Source: an uncultured Lentisphaerota bacterium
Lineage (GTDB): Bacteria; Verrucomicrobiota; Kiritimatiellia; CAIQIC01
Direction: 5' to 3'
Length of the DNA stretch: 64,000 nucleotides
Assembly: GCA_903896925.1 (NCBI GenBank)
Contig: CAITZM010000175.1
Span: 62,001-126,000 of the forward strand
Shown here one piece after another: positions 48,345 through 56,753 of this stretch. Below the pieces are notes generated by a model. The model was not told the origin of the DNA and searched no databases. It worked only from the letters and a program-made list of their open reading frames with translations. Positions within the stretch are counted from its first letter, which is position 1. Every line of letters starts with the position of its first letter. A program made the translations under genes and the position numbers.

Positions 48345-49311
48345 ACCCAAAGTCGCTTTCTACTGGTGTGCCTCGTGCGGCGGCTGCGAAGAGACCGTCG
48401 TGGACCTCGCCGAGGATATTCTCGGCGTGGTCGAAAAGGTGGACATCGTCCTCTGGCCGGTTGCGATGGACTTCAAGTACAAGGACATCGAGGCCATGCC
48501 CGACAAGTCCATCACCGCCACCTTCCTCAACGGGGCGATCCGTTCGACCGAGCAGGAGGAGATGGCGCGTATGCTGCGCCGCAAGAGCGTGTTCCTGATC
48601 GCCTACGGCGCCTGCGCGCACACCGGCGGCATCCCGGCGCTCGCCAACCAGTTCCCGCGCGAGCAGATCCTCAAGTTCAACTACGAGGATGCTCCCACGC
48701 TCGTCCCGGGCGAGAAGACGCGCCCGCAGCTCTCGTGCACCGAGGACGGCCGCACGGTGACACTGCCCCAGCTGCACAACGTGGTGCGCGCCCTCGACCA
48801 GGTCGTGGACGTGGACTACTACGTCCCCGGCTGCCCTCCGACCCCGAAAATAACGCGCGCTGCCGTGGACGCGCTGCTCTCCGGCAACCTCCCCCCTAAG
48901 GGCACGGTCATCGGCCCGGACCACGCGCTGTGCGAAGAGTGCGAGCGCAAGGACACCAAGCCCGACAAGTGGGACTTCGTCGAGTTTAAGCGGCCGCATC
49001 AGAAATTGATGGATGAGAAATGCTTTCTCGCGCAGGGCGTCGTTTGCATGGGCCCGGCCACGCGCGCCGGCTGCGAAGCGGCCTGCACCTCCGGCGGCAT
49101 GCCCTGCACCGGTTGCTTCGGCGGGACCTCCCGCGTGCGCGACCAGGGCGCCAAGATCCTGTCCTCGATCTGCTCCAACCTCGCCGCGAAGGAGGAGGAC
49201 GAGATCGACAAGACGCTCGCCGGCATCCCCGATCCCGTCGGCACCTTCTACCGCTACGGTCTGGCCAAGAGCATCCTCCGCCGCAAGCTGAACCTTCCCT
49301 CCAACCCTTGA
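48337..49311 (+). CDS. mvhG: [NiFe]-hydrogenase small subunit (MvhG-like)
   Basis: N-terminal 'YWCASCGGCEETVVDLAEDIL', 'VPGCPPTPKI', C-terminal Cys cluster 'GPATRAGCEAACTSGGMPCTGCFGG'. Confidence 0.92.
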   Translation: MSKPKVAFYWCASCGGCEETVVDLAEDILGVVEKVDIVLWPVAMDFKYKDIEAMPDKSITATFLNGAIRSTEQEEMARMLRRKSVFLIAYGACAHTGGIPALANQFPREQILKFNYEDAPTLVPGEKTRPQLSCTEDGRTVTLPQLHNVVRALDQVVDVDYYVPGCPPTPKITRAAVDALLSGNLPPKGTVIGPDHALCEECERKDTKPDKWDFVEFKRPHQKLMDEKCFLAQGVVCMGPATRAGCEAACTSGGMPCTGCFGGTSRVRDQGAKILSSICSNLAAKEEDEIDKTLAGIPDPVGTFYRYGLAKSILRRKLNLPSNP

Positions 49312-49326
49312 GGCATAAGAACCGTT

Positions 49327-50856
49327 ATGAATTCCGAAGCTGAAAAAGTCTTTAATGCCGGTGCTGTCCGCGCGAATGCCGCCTACGCCGGCGCGCGCCG
49401 CAACATCACGATCAACCCCATCACCCGCCTCGAAGGCCACGGCAAAATCGATATCTTCCTCGACGGCAAGGGTGATGTCGAACGCGCCTATCTACAGGTG
49501 CCGGAGCTGCGCGGCTTCGAGGTTTTCAGCCTCGGCCGGCCCGCCGAGGACATGCCGCAGATCACCAGTCGCATCTGCGGCGTCTGCCCCACGGCCCATC
49601 ACATGGCCGCGACCAAGGCGCTCGACAGCCTCTACAACGTCGAGCCGACCTCCGCGGGCCGTAAGATCCGCGAGTTGGTCTACAACGCCTTCACGCTGGA
49701 AGATCATGCGCTGCACGTCTTCGTCCTGGGTGGTCCCGACTTTATCGTCGGCCCCGAGGCACCGCCGGAACTGCGCAACATCGTCGGCGTCATCGGCAAG
49801 GTCGGCCTCGAGGCGGGTAAAAAGGTCATCTCGATGCGCCGCCGCGTCCGCGAGATCACGAGCTACTTCGGCGGCAAGGTCGTGCATCCCGTGCTCGGCC
49901 TGCCCGGCGGCGTCAGCAAGGCGCTCAAGGCCGAGGATCTGGCGAAGTTCAAGGAACTCGCCAAGGACGGCGTCGAGTTCGCCGACTGGACGCTCGGCGT
50001 CTTCAACGCGATCGTCCTCGACAATCCCGATTACGTGACGATGATCACGTCCGACGCCTATACCCACAAGACCTGCTACATGGGCACGGTGGACGCCAAC
50101 AACAAGGTCAACTTCTACGACGGTGCGACCCGTGTCGTCGACTGCAACGGCAAGGAAGTCTGCAAGTTCACCGCGCGGCAATACCGCGACTTCATCGCCG
50201 AGCACACCGAACCGTGGTCCTACATGAAGTTCACCTTCCTCAAGAACCGCGGCTGGAACGGGTTTGCCGAAGGACCTGAGAGCAGCATCTACTCCGTCGG
50301 CCCGCTCGCGCGGCTCAACGCCGCCGACGGGATGGCCACGCCCAAGGCGCAGGCGGCCTACGAGGAGTTTTACAAGACCCTTGGCGGCAAGCCGGTCCAC
50401 CACACGCTAGCCAACCACTGGGCGCGCGTCATCGAGATGATCTACGCCGCCGAGCGGATCGAGGAGTTGCTGAACGATCCCGAGATCACCAGCCCCGACG
50501 TGCGCCGCATCCCGACCGCCATCCCCACCGAGGGCATGGGCATCGTCGAGGCCCCGCGCGGCACGCTGTTCCACCATTACAAGACTGATGCGAACGGCCT
50601 GATCACGATGGCGAACATGGTCGTCGCCACCGGCAACAACGCCGCCCGCATCGCCATGAGCGTCGACCGCGCCGCCAAGGGACTGATCAAGGGCGGACAC
50701 GTCACTGAGGGCCTGCTGAACAAGGTCGAGATGGCCTTCCGCGCCTACGACCCGTGCCTCGGCTGCGCCACCCACACGCTCCCCGGGCACATGCCGCTGA
50801 TGGCCAAGATCTACAATCCGCAGCGGGAAGTGATTCAGGAATTGATCCAAGACTGA
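49327..50856 (+). CDS. mvhA: [NiFe]-hydrogenase large subunit (MvhA-like, group 3 type)
   Basis: L1 motif RICGVCPTAHH, L2 motif DPCLGCATH, N-terminal 'NPITRLEGHGKIDIFL'. Confidence 0.94.
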   Translation: MNSEAEKVFNAGAVRANAAYAGARRNITINPITRLEGHGKIDIFLDGKGDVERAYLQVPELRGFEVFSLGRPAEDMPQITSRICGVCPTAHHMAATKALDSLYNVEPTSAGRKIRELVYNAFTLEDHALHVFVLGGPDFIVGPEAPPELRNIVGVIGKVGLEAGKKVISMRRRVREITSYFGGKVVHPVLGLPGGVSKALKAEDLAKFKELAKDGVEFADWTLGVFNAIVLDNPDYVTMITSDAYTHKTCYMGTVDANNKVNFYDGATRVVDCNGKEVCKFTARQYRDFIAEHTEPWSYMKFTFLKNRGWNGFAEGPESSIYSVGPLARLNAADGMATPKAQAAYEEFYKTLGGKPVHHTLANHWARVIEMIYAAERIEELLNDPEITSPDVRRIPTAIPTEGMGIVEAPRGTLFHHYKTDANGLITMANMVVATGNNAARIAMSVDRAAKGLIKGGHVTEGLLNKVEMAFRAYDPCLGCATHTLPGHMPLMAKIYNPQREVIQELIQD

Positions 50857-50905
50857 TCGTCCTCGTCGTTGAACAACAGGCGAGGGCGCCGGCGTTTCTT
50901 CCCAT

Positions 50906-50980
50906 GTAGGGGCGCTGTCTTGCTGCGCCCGTTCGTTGCGCTTCCCACACACAGCGGGCGCAGCAAGACTGCGCCCCTAC
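50906..50980. repeat. Intergenic inverted repeat (26-nt arms, 23-nt spacer)
   Basis: GTAGGGGCGCTGTCTTGCTGCGCCCG (50906-50931) versus CGGGCGCAGCAAGACTGCGCCCCTAC (50955-50980), 25/26 complementary; 50 bp downstream of mvhA. Confidence 0.88.
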
Positions 50981-51021
50981 AAAGCATCTGCTTTTCCGTT
51001 TTTCCGGCCTTCGCATCAATC

Positions 51022-51039
51022 TTTTCCAAACCTTGGAAG
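51022..51039. repeat. TTTTCCAAaCCTTGGAAg palindrome
   Basis: TTCCAA-ACC-TTGGAA core; matches the motif at 38623. Confidence 0.5.
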
Positions 51040-51086
51040 TGCTCCGAACAACAGCCCCTTCTGGAGCGGTTGACTATATCCGCTGA

Positions 51087-51111
51087 CGGCGGTCACAGAC
51101 CGCCGCTACAG
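51087..51111. repeat. Hairpin of the TGTAGCGGCGGTC family
   Basis: CGGCGGTC-ACA-GACCGCCG perfect 8-bp stem followed by CTACAG, as in the elements at 32547 and 42610. Confidence 0.65.
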
Positions 51112-51385
51112 CAGACGGCGCAGCAAAATTCCTGTGGGCGGGGCTTTCACGGCTTCGTGCGGCACTACGCCGGTGCGAGTAAGTCCCTCGAAATCAACCG
51201 GACACGAGCATGAGGAACACAGGAAAACAGGAACGACAAGAATTGCACTGCGAAAGACGCGCAGCGCGCGAATTGTCGGAGGCCGCGCCCAGTCCCACTC
51301 CGCCGCACCCCATAAAGGAACACAAGTCAGATTATTTATATGGCGGATGACCGGAGCGGAGCAGAAGGCTGCAGTCATTTGGTAG

Positions 51386-51406
51386 GGCGGGCGCGCCGCG
51401 CCCGCC
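51386..51406. repeat. GC-rich hairpin GGCGGGCG-CGCCG-CGCCCGCC
   Basis: Perfect 8-bp arms at 51386-51393 and 51399-51406 in noncoding DNA. Confidence 0.55.
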
Positions 51407-51585
51407 GCCAGATAAACCAACCGGGAAAGCGGGAGGAAAGCCGGCCGAAAGAAAAATAGACGGACAGAAAAAAACAGAAGAAGGCATTTCATTAAAGCGG
51501 CAGTCGGAAATCTTCAATCATCCATTGCGAGATCCGCCGATGCAAATGGAGTTGCAGGCCCTCGCGAGCAAGCTGGAAGAATTGA

Positions 51586-51709
51586 ACCGCCAAGGTGCCA
51601 AGCTCGCCAAGAAGAAAACCCAAGATGGAAGCCGTTAGAATCATCCGTCTCCTTAGTCCTCTGTCGGTCCACTCTTCACCGGACTTGGCGAACTTGGCGT
51701 CATGGCGGT
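51586..51709. repeat. Imperfect inverted repeat of a 'GCCAAG' element
   Basis: ACCGCCAAGGTGCCAAGCTCGCCAAG (51586-51611) versus CTTGGCGAACTTGGCGTCATGGCGGT (51684-51709); most of the 26 positions are complementary. Confidence 0.6.
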
Positions 51710-51852
51710 GGACCCTCAGCGGCTTCGCTGGCACCATCGTAACTCGTTTGTGTAGCCAGGTGTCTGCGCCGGCTTTTGTGGAAGTTGTGCGGCTCGCGAG
51801 GACGCTCGCCCTCCCGCGGGGATGTGTCAATTTACGGTTGAGGTCACGGGAC

Positions 51853-52707
51853 TTACTTACCCAAGCACTTTTCGATTGCTGCCGCCGTGTGGATGGCCGT
51901 CGTATCGAAGACGGGCAGGCCGATGTCTTTCTGCTGGAGCAGCAGCGGGATTTCAGTGCAGCCGAGGATGATGCCGGCGGCACCGTCTTCCTTGATGAGC
52001 CGTTCGATGATCTGCAGGAAACGGCGCTTGGCGGCCGGCTCGATCTGCCCCCGGCACAGTTCGTCGAAAATGATGGTGTTGATATAGTCGCGCTCCTGGA
52101 GGTTGGGCGTGACAACCTTGAGGCCGCGCCGCTCCAGCCGCCCGCGATAGAAGGGCTGCTCCATGGTGTACTTGGTGCCCAGCAACGCCACGGTGCGCAC
52201 GCCCTTTGCCTGTACTGCGGCGGCGGTCGCATCGGCGATGTTCAGGATGGGGATTCCCACCTCTTTCTCGATGTGGTCGGCCTGCGAATTCAAGGTGTTG
52301 GAGGCGATGACGAGGAAGTCCGCGCCGCCGCGCTTGAGCCGCTGCGCGGCATCCACCAGGGTGGCACGCAGCGGCACCCAGTCGCCGCGATCGCTCAAGC
52401 GCTCCTGCTTGGAAAACTCGTCGAACTCGATGGAAAACATCAGAATCTGCGCGGAGTGCAGGCCACCCAAGCGGTCGCGGATCATCTCGTTCATCAGGCG
52501 ATAGTATTCGGCGGACGAAACCCAGCTGACGCCGCCGATGATGCCGATGGTCTTGATCGGCTGTTGGGGTGTGACGGCCGTGCCCTGGAGCGATGCGCGG
52601 GCCGTCGCCTGCCGCGCATCCGCCGCGTTTTGCGTGGCGCATCCGCTGAACGCCATGCTGATCAAAAGTACCAGGCCCAACTGGTGCTGCTTCCCTATCG
52701 TGTTCAT
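51853..52707 (-). CDS. Aspartate/glutamate racemase-family lipoprotein
   Basis: 'IKTIGIIGGVSWVSSAEYYRLMNE', 'DFLVIASNTLN', 'AGIILGCTEIPLLL'. N-terminal lipobox 'LVLLISMAFSGCATQ'. Confidence 0.85.
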   Translation of the reverse strand: MNTIGKQHQLGLVLLISMAFSGCATQNAADARQATARASLQGTAVTPQQPIKTIGIIGGVSWVSSAEYYRLMNEMIRDRLGGLHSAQILMFSIEFDEFSKQERLSDRGDWVPLRATLVDAAQRLKRGGADFLVIASNTLNSQADHIEKEVGIPILNIADATAAAVQAKGVRTVALLGTKYTMEQPFYRGRLERRGLKVVTPNLQERDYINTIIFDELCRGQIEPAAKRRFLQIIERLIKEDGAAGIILGCTEIPLLLQQKDIGLPVFDTTAIHTAAAIEKCLGK

Positions 52708-52862
52708 CGATCGGTCTGCTTTCGTTAATAGTTGGATGAGCCACATTACCCATCCGTAGCGGTGCCACGTCTTGCGGGCACAGAAGTGGTGGACAGGCTA
52801 GGGCTACTTGCTTGTTATTCAAAGGTAAAGTAGCGGCACGTGTCGTGCGGATAAGCCTGTTG

Positions 52863-53735
52863 TCACGGCCTTGTCGTTGTCTCTTCCTCGCGACGGAAGA
52901 CGGGCTGGACCGGCGCGATACCCAAGGTGGCCGCCACCTTCAGCGAGGCGGCCAGATCGTTCACGAGGGGGAATTCGATGCCCAGGGCGAAGAGCGTCCG
53001 CAGTTGTTCGGGTTGGACGGTGCCAAAATAGTTGATGCGCACGCCGTGCTTCTTCAACTCCTTCACGTACCCCGGCATGTTGGTGGATACCTTGCCGGTG
53101 AGTTGGATGAAGGCTGCTTTCCTGCTCACGGTCAGCTCGACGTAATCCCAGGCATCCCGCTGCCTTTCCATGTTGCAGATTAGAATCTGGGGATTCACGG
53201 TTTGTGCCCCCTTGGCAGCGGCTGCATTGCATGCGAGGAAAGCCTGTTGGAGCCGACCCTGTTGGACGAGCACCTCGGCCGCCTGCCGGCCGGCTGCTTC
53301 ATCGCCCTTGAGGTGGACATTGAGCCAGATGTTGACCGGCATCAGGGCGAGTGTCTCTTCCAGCGTGGGGATTTGCTCGCCTTTGAAGTCCGGCGACTTC
53401 CAGCTGCCCGCATCCAGCTGTCTCAGTTCCTGGAAGGTGAGCGCGGCAACTTTACCTTTCCCGTTCGTGGTCCGGTTGACCGTGGGGTCGTGCATGATGA
53501 CGAGCTTCTGATCCTTCGTCAGCTGCGCATCGAATTCGATCATGTGCGCGCCGCAGCGGATGGCCTCGCGAAAGGCGGCCAGGGTGTTCTCCGGATGGGT
53601 GCTCATCGCGCCGCGATGGGCGCACAGTCCGCGGCCGGGCAGCACCTCGGCGGCGGGCTGCACGTTGCTCCCGGCCCGGGCGCCACCGAGCCCCAGAAAA
53701 AGCAGCGCCACCAGAAATCGCAACGAAGGGTGCAT
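52863..53735 (-). CDS. Glycerophosphodiester phosphodiesterase-family protein, secreted
   Basis: 'CAHRGAMSTHPENTLAAFREAIRCGAHMIEFDAQLTKDQKLVIMHDPTVNRTTNGKG', 'IPTLEETLAL' (GDPD signature). Signal peptide MHPSLRFLVALLFLGLGGARAG. Confidence 0.9.
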   Translation of the reverse strand: MHPSLRFLVALLFLGLGGARAGSNVQPAAEVLPGRGLCAHRGAMSTHPENTLAAFREAIRCGAHMIEFDAQLTKDQKLVIMHDPTVNRTTNGKGKVAALTFQELRQLDAGSWKSPDFKGEQIPTLEETLALMPVNIWLNVHLKGDEAAGRQAAEVLVQQGRLQQAFLACNAAAAKGAQTVNPQILICNMERQRDAWDYVELTVSRKAAFIQLTGKVSTNMPGYVKELKKHGVRINYFGTVQPEQLRTLFALGIEFPLVNDLAASLKVAATLGIAPVQPVFRREEETTTRP

Positions 53736-53835
53736 AAGCTTGTCCGTCCATCGCCGTCGCCATTGTTCGGCTGAGCCGATGCTACGGCGGCGCGGGTAGG
53801 GGAGGCAAGCGCGCAAAGGTGGCATCGCTACGCGC

Positions 53836-55089
53836 TCAATGGGCGGAAAGCTTGGCGTGCTCCCACGCCACGGCCCCGGGCGCGGACCAGGTAGGGATGC
53901 CCAAGCTGCTGCGCACGCGTTCCTGAACCAGCAGCGCCCGGCGGTACGCCCGTGTGATGCTTTCGTTTACCTTCGTGTCATACAGGTCCAGCAGCAGATT
54001 GCGGGGCGCGAACAGGCCTGACTTGGTGCGGTCCCGCCACGCTCTGACATAGCTCAGGTATTTCTCATAGTCGGCGTTCACCGTGGCCTCGGACAGGCCC
54101 TGCACCTCGCTGACCATCTCGGCCAGGCCCGCGGGCGTGATGCGCCGGTGCTCGGCGATCTTGCGTGAGAAGTCCAGGGTGGTTTTCTGGGAGTTGAGGA
54201 TGTGCTTGGCCTGGGTGACGTTGAGTCCTTTCCAGCCCGCATTCAGCCAGGCGAAGTTGGCCACCGCGGTTTCGTTGGAACTGAGTGCGATGTAGACGCT
54301 CAGCGTGGTGGAATGAAATATTTGGGACGTCATCCAGGTCATGCCGGCGACATTCAGCCCCGGCTTTTCGCTGTAATAGAAGAGACCGCGGTCGAGCGGA
54401 CCCACCAGGGCGCCGCGGTTGCTGAGGGTGGAAGGCGCGGTCGTTTCGGCACAGGAGAACAGGACCTCGCGGCCGCCGACCTTGCACCGGAGAAACGTGC
54501 GCGTGTTGGCGTAGGAGAAATAACTGCCCGACTCCGGGTTCGGGGTGATTTCTTCCGTGCCCTTGATCTCGCTCGTCACGTACTGTTGGGCGCCGGTCGG
54601 GCCCGCCTTGATGCAGGCATAGGCCTGCTGCATGGCGTTGCTGTCCTGGCAGGCCGAGTAACGCAGCGAGGCCGGGAAGACGGCGTAGTCGGGAATCCCG
54701 GGGTTGAAGTTGAGGTCCAGATAATGCTGCAAGGGCGCCGCGATTGTAACGATGTACGCCGCGCCTTCCGCGCTGGCGAGCGGCGGAAGTTTCCAGCCGC
54801 TGTCCTGGGCGCTCGCCTGGATGACGAAGTCGACCAGCGCGCTTTCCTCGGCCGGGATGAAGGGGTGCTGCCCGGGCTTGGCGACAAAAGCAAACAGGTG
54901 GTCCACCGCGCTTTTGGCGGAGGCGGGGAAGGGGCGCATGTTCTCGAGAATAGCGGCGGCCGAGGACGCCTGCTTGCCGGCTTCAACTGCGACCGGCGTG
55001 CCGCTGGTGTTGTCCTGGCCCGAGGCGGATGAGATGGTCGCGGCCCAACAAAAGGCAACCCCTGTCAAGATGGCCGGCAAAATGTTCAT
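53836..55089 (-). CDS. Hypothetical secreted protein
   Basis: MNILPAILTGVAFCWAATISSASGQ signal; coherent full-length composition; no family recognised. Confidence 0.65.
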   Translation of the reverse strand: MNILPAILTGVAFCWAATISSASGQDNTSGTPVAVEAGKQASSAAAILENMRPFPASAKSAVDHLFAFVAKPGQHPFIPAEESALVDFVIQASAQDSGWKLPPLASAEGAAYIVTIAAPLQHYLDLNFNPGIPDYAVFPASLRYSACQDSNAMQQAYACIKAGPTGAQQYVTSEIKGTEEITPNPESGSYFSYANTRTFLRCKVGGREVLFSCAETTAPSTLSNRGALVGPLDRGLFYYSEKPGLNVAGMTWMTSQIFHSTTLSVYIALSSNETAVANFAWLNAGWKGLNVTQAKHILNSQKTTLDFSRKIAEHRRITPAGLAEMVSEVQGLSEATVNADYEKYLSYVRAWRDRTKSGLFAPRNLLLDLYDTKVNESITRAYRRALLVQERVRSSLGIPTWSAPGAVAWEHAKLSAH

Positions 55090-55308
55090 GTCTGTTAATT
55101 CTAATGAAAAGGGGGCCCGCTTCGCAAGGCGATTCAGAACGGTTTTGCGCGGCCCCGCCGGGCGATGGCTTCGAAAGGCCGGACAGGCTGCAGGCCGCTG
55201 ACTGCGGAGGGCCTGCCCGACGCTCGTGAACAACTGGGCCTGCGAGCGACGCCGCGCGGCGACAGGTGGTGGTGCGTTTATAGCCGCGAGGTACCGGAGG
55301 AAATCGTC

Positions 55309-56499
55309 CTATTTCAGCGCATCCTCCGCCGACTTGCCGATGACATCCATGCTGCGCTGGAGCGGGTCCGTCTTGGCCCGCGCCGGCGAGGGTGCCACCG
55401 TGCGCGGCGCCTGGTAGGTCCGCAGCAATTCCAGGACCCGGGCAATCTCTTTGTCCGCGACATTCATCCGCTTGAGACAGCGGCGCACCTCGGCGGAATT
55501 TTCATCCTCGTAGGCCAGCGGAACCGCCTGCCTGAACAGGGTGGCTACCGGGTCTTGGGTGGCCAGCACCTGTTGCATCCGCGCCATTTTTTCGCCCTGC
55601 AGGACGGCCACCTGGCGATCGGCGGCGGCCCGTTGCTCCTGGATGCTGCGCCGCAGTGCCGCCTCCTGTTCGGCGGCCTGCCGTTTGAGCTCGCGCTGTT
55701 TTTGGTCGAAGGGTTCGGTCTCTTTGAGCAGCAGCAGTCCCCACTGGCTGAGCAGCCGGATTTCCTCCTGCGTCAGCTTGCGCGCGCCAGCCGCCTGGCC
55801 GGGAGCGACGATGGTGACCCAGAAACCATCCACGCGCGACTCCGCCGGCTTCTGTCCGACCAGTGCGAGCGGCGGACCGACCACGGTGTTCCACGTCACG
55901 CCGACGACCGGGATGATGATGGTGTTCACCCCGAGATTCCAGACACCGGCGACGGCGGAATCGAGCGCGTGATAGGCGGGGACTATGGCGGCCCCGCTGA
56001 CGAGGCCTCCCGCGGTGCCGACGGTGCCCAGCGCGCCGCGGAACACGGTTTCGACGGTGGATTCCAAAAAGGCCCACGGATAGGCGAGCCACCAACCGAA
56101 GACGCGATGCTGGGTGCGCTCGCGGGCCACGGAGAAGTTATCGCCCCAAGCCCGCGGAATACCCTTGATCGTAAACCCCAGGCCGCACTCCTTCAGCGCC
56201 CAGTCGAAGCACGCCATGCTGCCTTCTTTCAGCGAGTGGTATTTATTGGCTTCGATGTATTCGTGGAAGTCAGCGCCGGCATCCTTGAGATGTTCCCAGG
56301 CATAGCTGGCGGGTGGCGAGTACCCGGGACAAATCCAGACGTCATACCAGGTTCCTGCCGCATCCTGTATCCGGCCCAGGCGCAGCAAATCTTTCTTTTG
56401 CTGCCAGGACAGGAAATAGCCGGGATCCTCGGCCCTGGCCAGCGGGGACAGGCCCAGGAGGAAGGCTGCACAGAGTGTGCCCAAGATTGCTCGTTTCAT
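55309..56499 (-). CDS. Hypothetical secreted protein
   Basis: MKRAILGTLCAAFLLGLSPLARAEDPG signal; coiled-coil region 'QKQRELKRQAAEQEAALRRSIQEQRAAADRQ'; no family recognised. Confidence 0.65.
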   Translation of the reverse strand: MKRAILGTLCAAFLLGLSPLARAEDPGYFLSWQQKKDLLRLGRIQDAAGTWYDVWICPGYSPPASYAWEHLKDAGADFHEYIEANKYHSLKEGSMACFDWALKECGLGFTIKGIPRAWGDNFSVARERTQHRVFGWWLAYPWAFLESTVETVFRGALGTVGTAGGLVSGAAIVPAYHALDSAVAGVWNLGVNTIIIPVVGVTWNTVVGPPLALVGQKPAESRVDGFWVTIVAPGQAAGARKLTQEEIRLLSQWGLLLLKETEPFDQKQRELKRQAAEQEAALRRSIQEQRAAADRQVAVLQGEKMARMQQVLATQDPVATLFRQAVPLAYEDENSAEVRRCLKRMNVADKEIARVLELLRTYQAPRTVAPSPARAKTDPLQRSMDVIGKSAEDALK

Positions 56500-56753
56500 T
56501 TGGTCATCCATTCTTTGCCGGAATTCCGGAGAGGGCGAGGTAGACACCGCGCCCCGGCGGTGCAACGCAGTGAAGCTGCGATGCGGCTCTTTTTATTTAG
56601 GCTACGGCGAAACGGGTGGTGTGTGCAAGCGCAGAAGCGGCGGTGCAGAAGCGGCGGCATGGAAGCGTCCCGCTTGCGGGAGCGTGTGGGCTGCGGGGAA
56701 AAATTGCGGAAATATCATTGGACAAGCTTGTGTCTGATCATTAGTTTCCCCGT

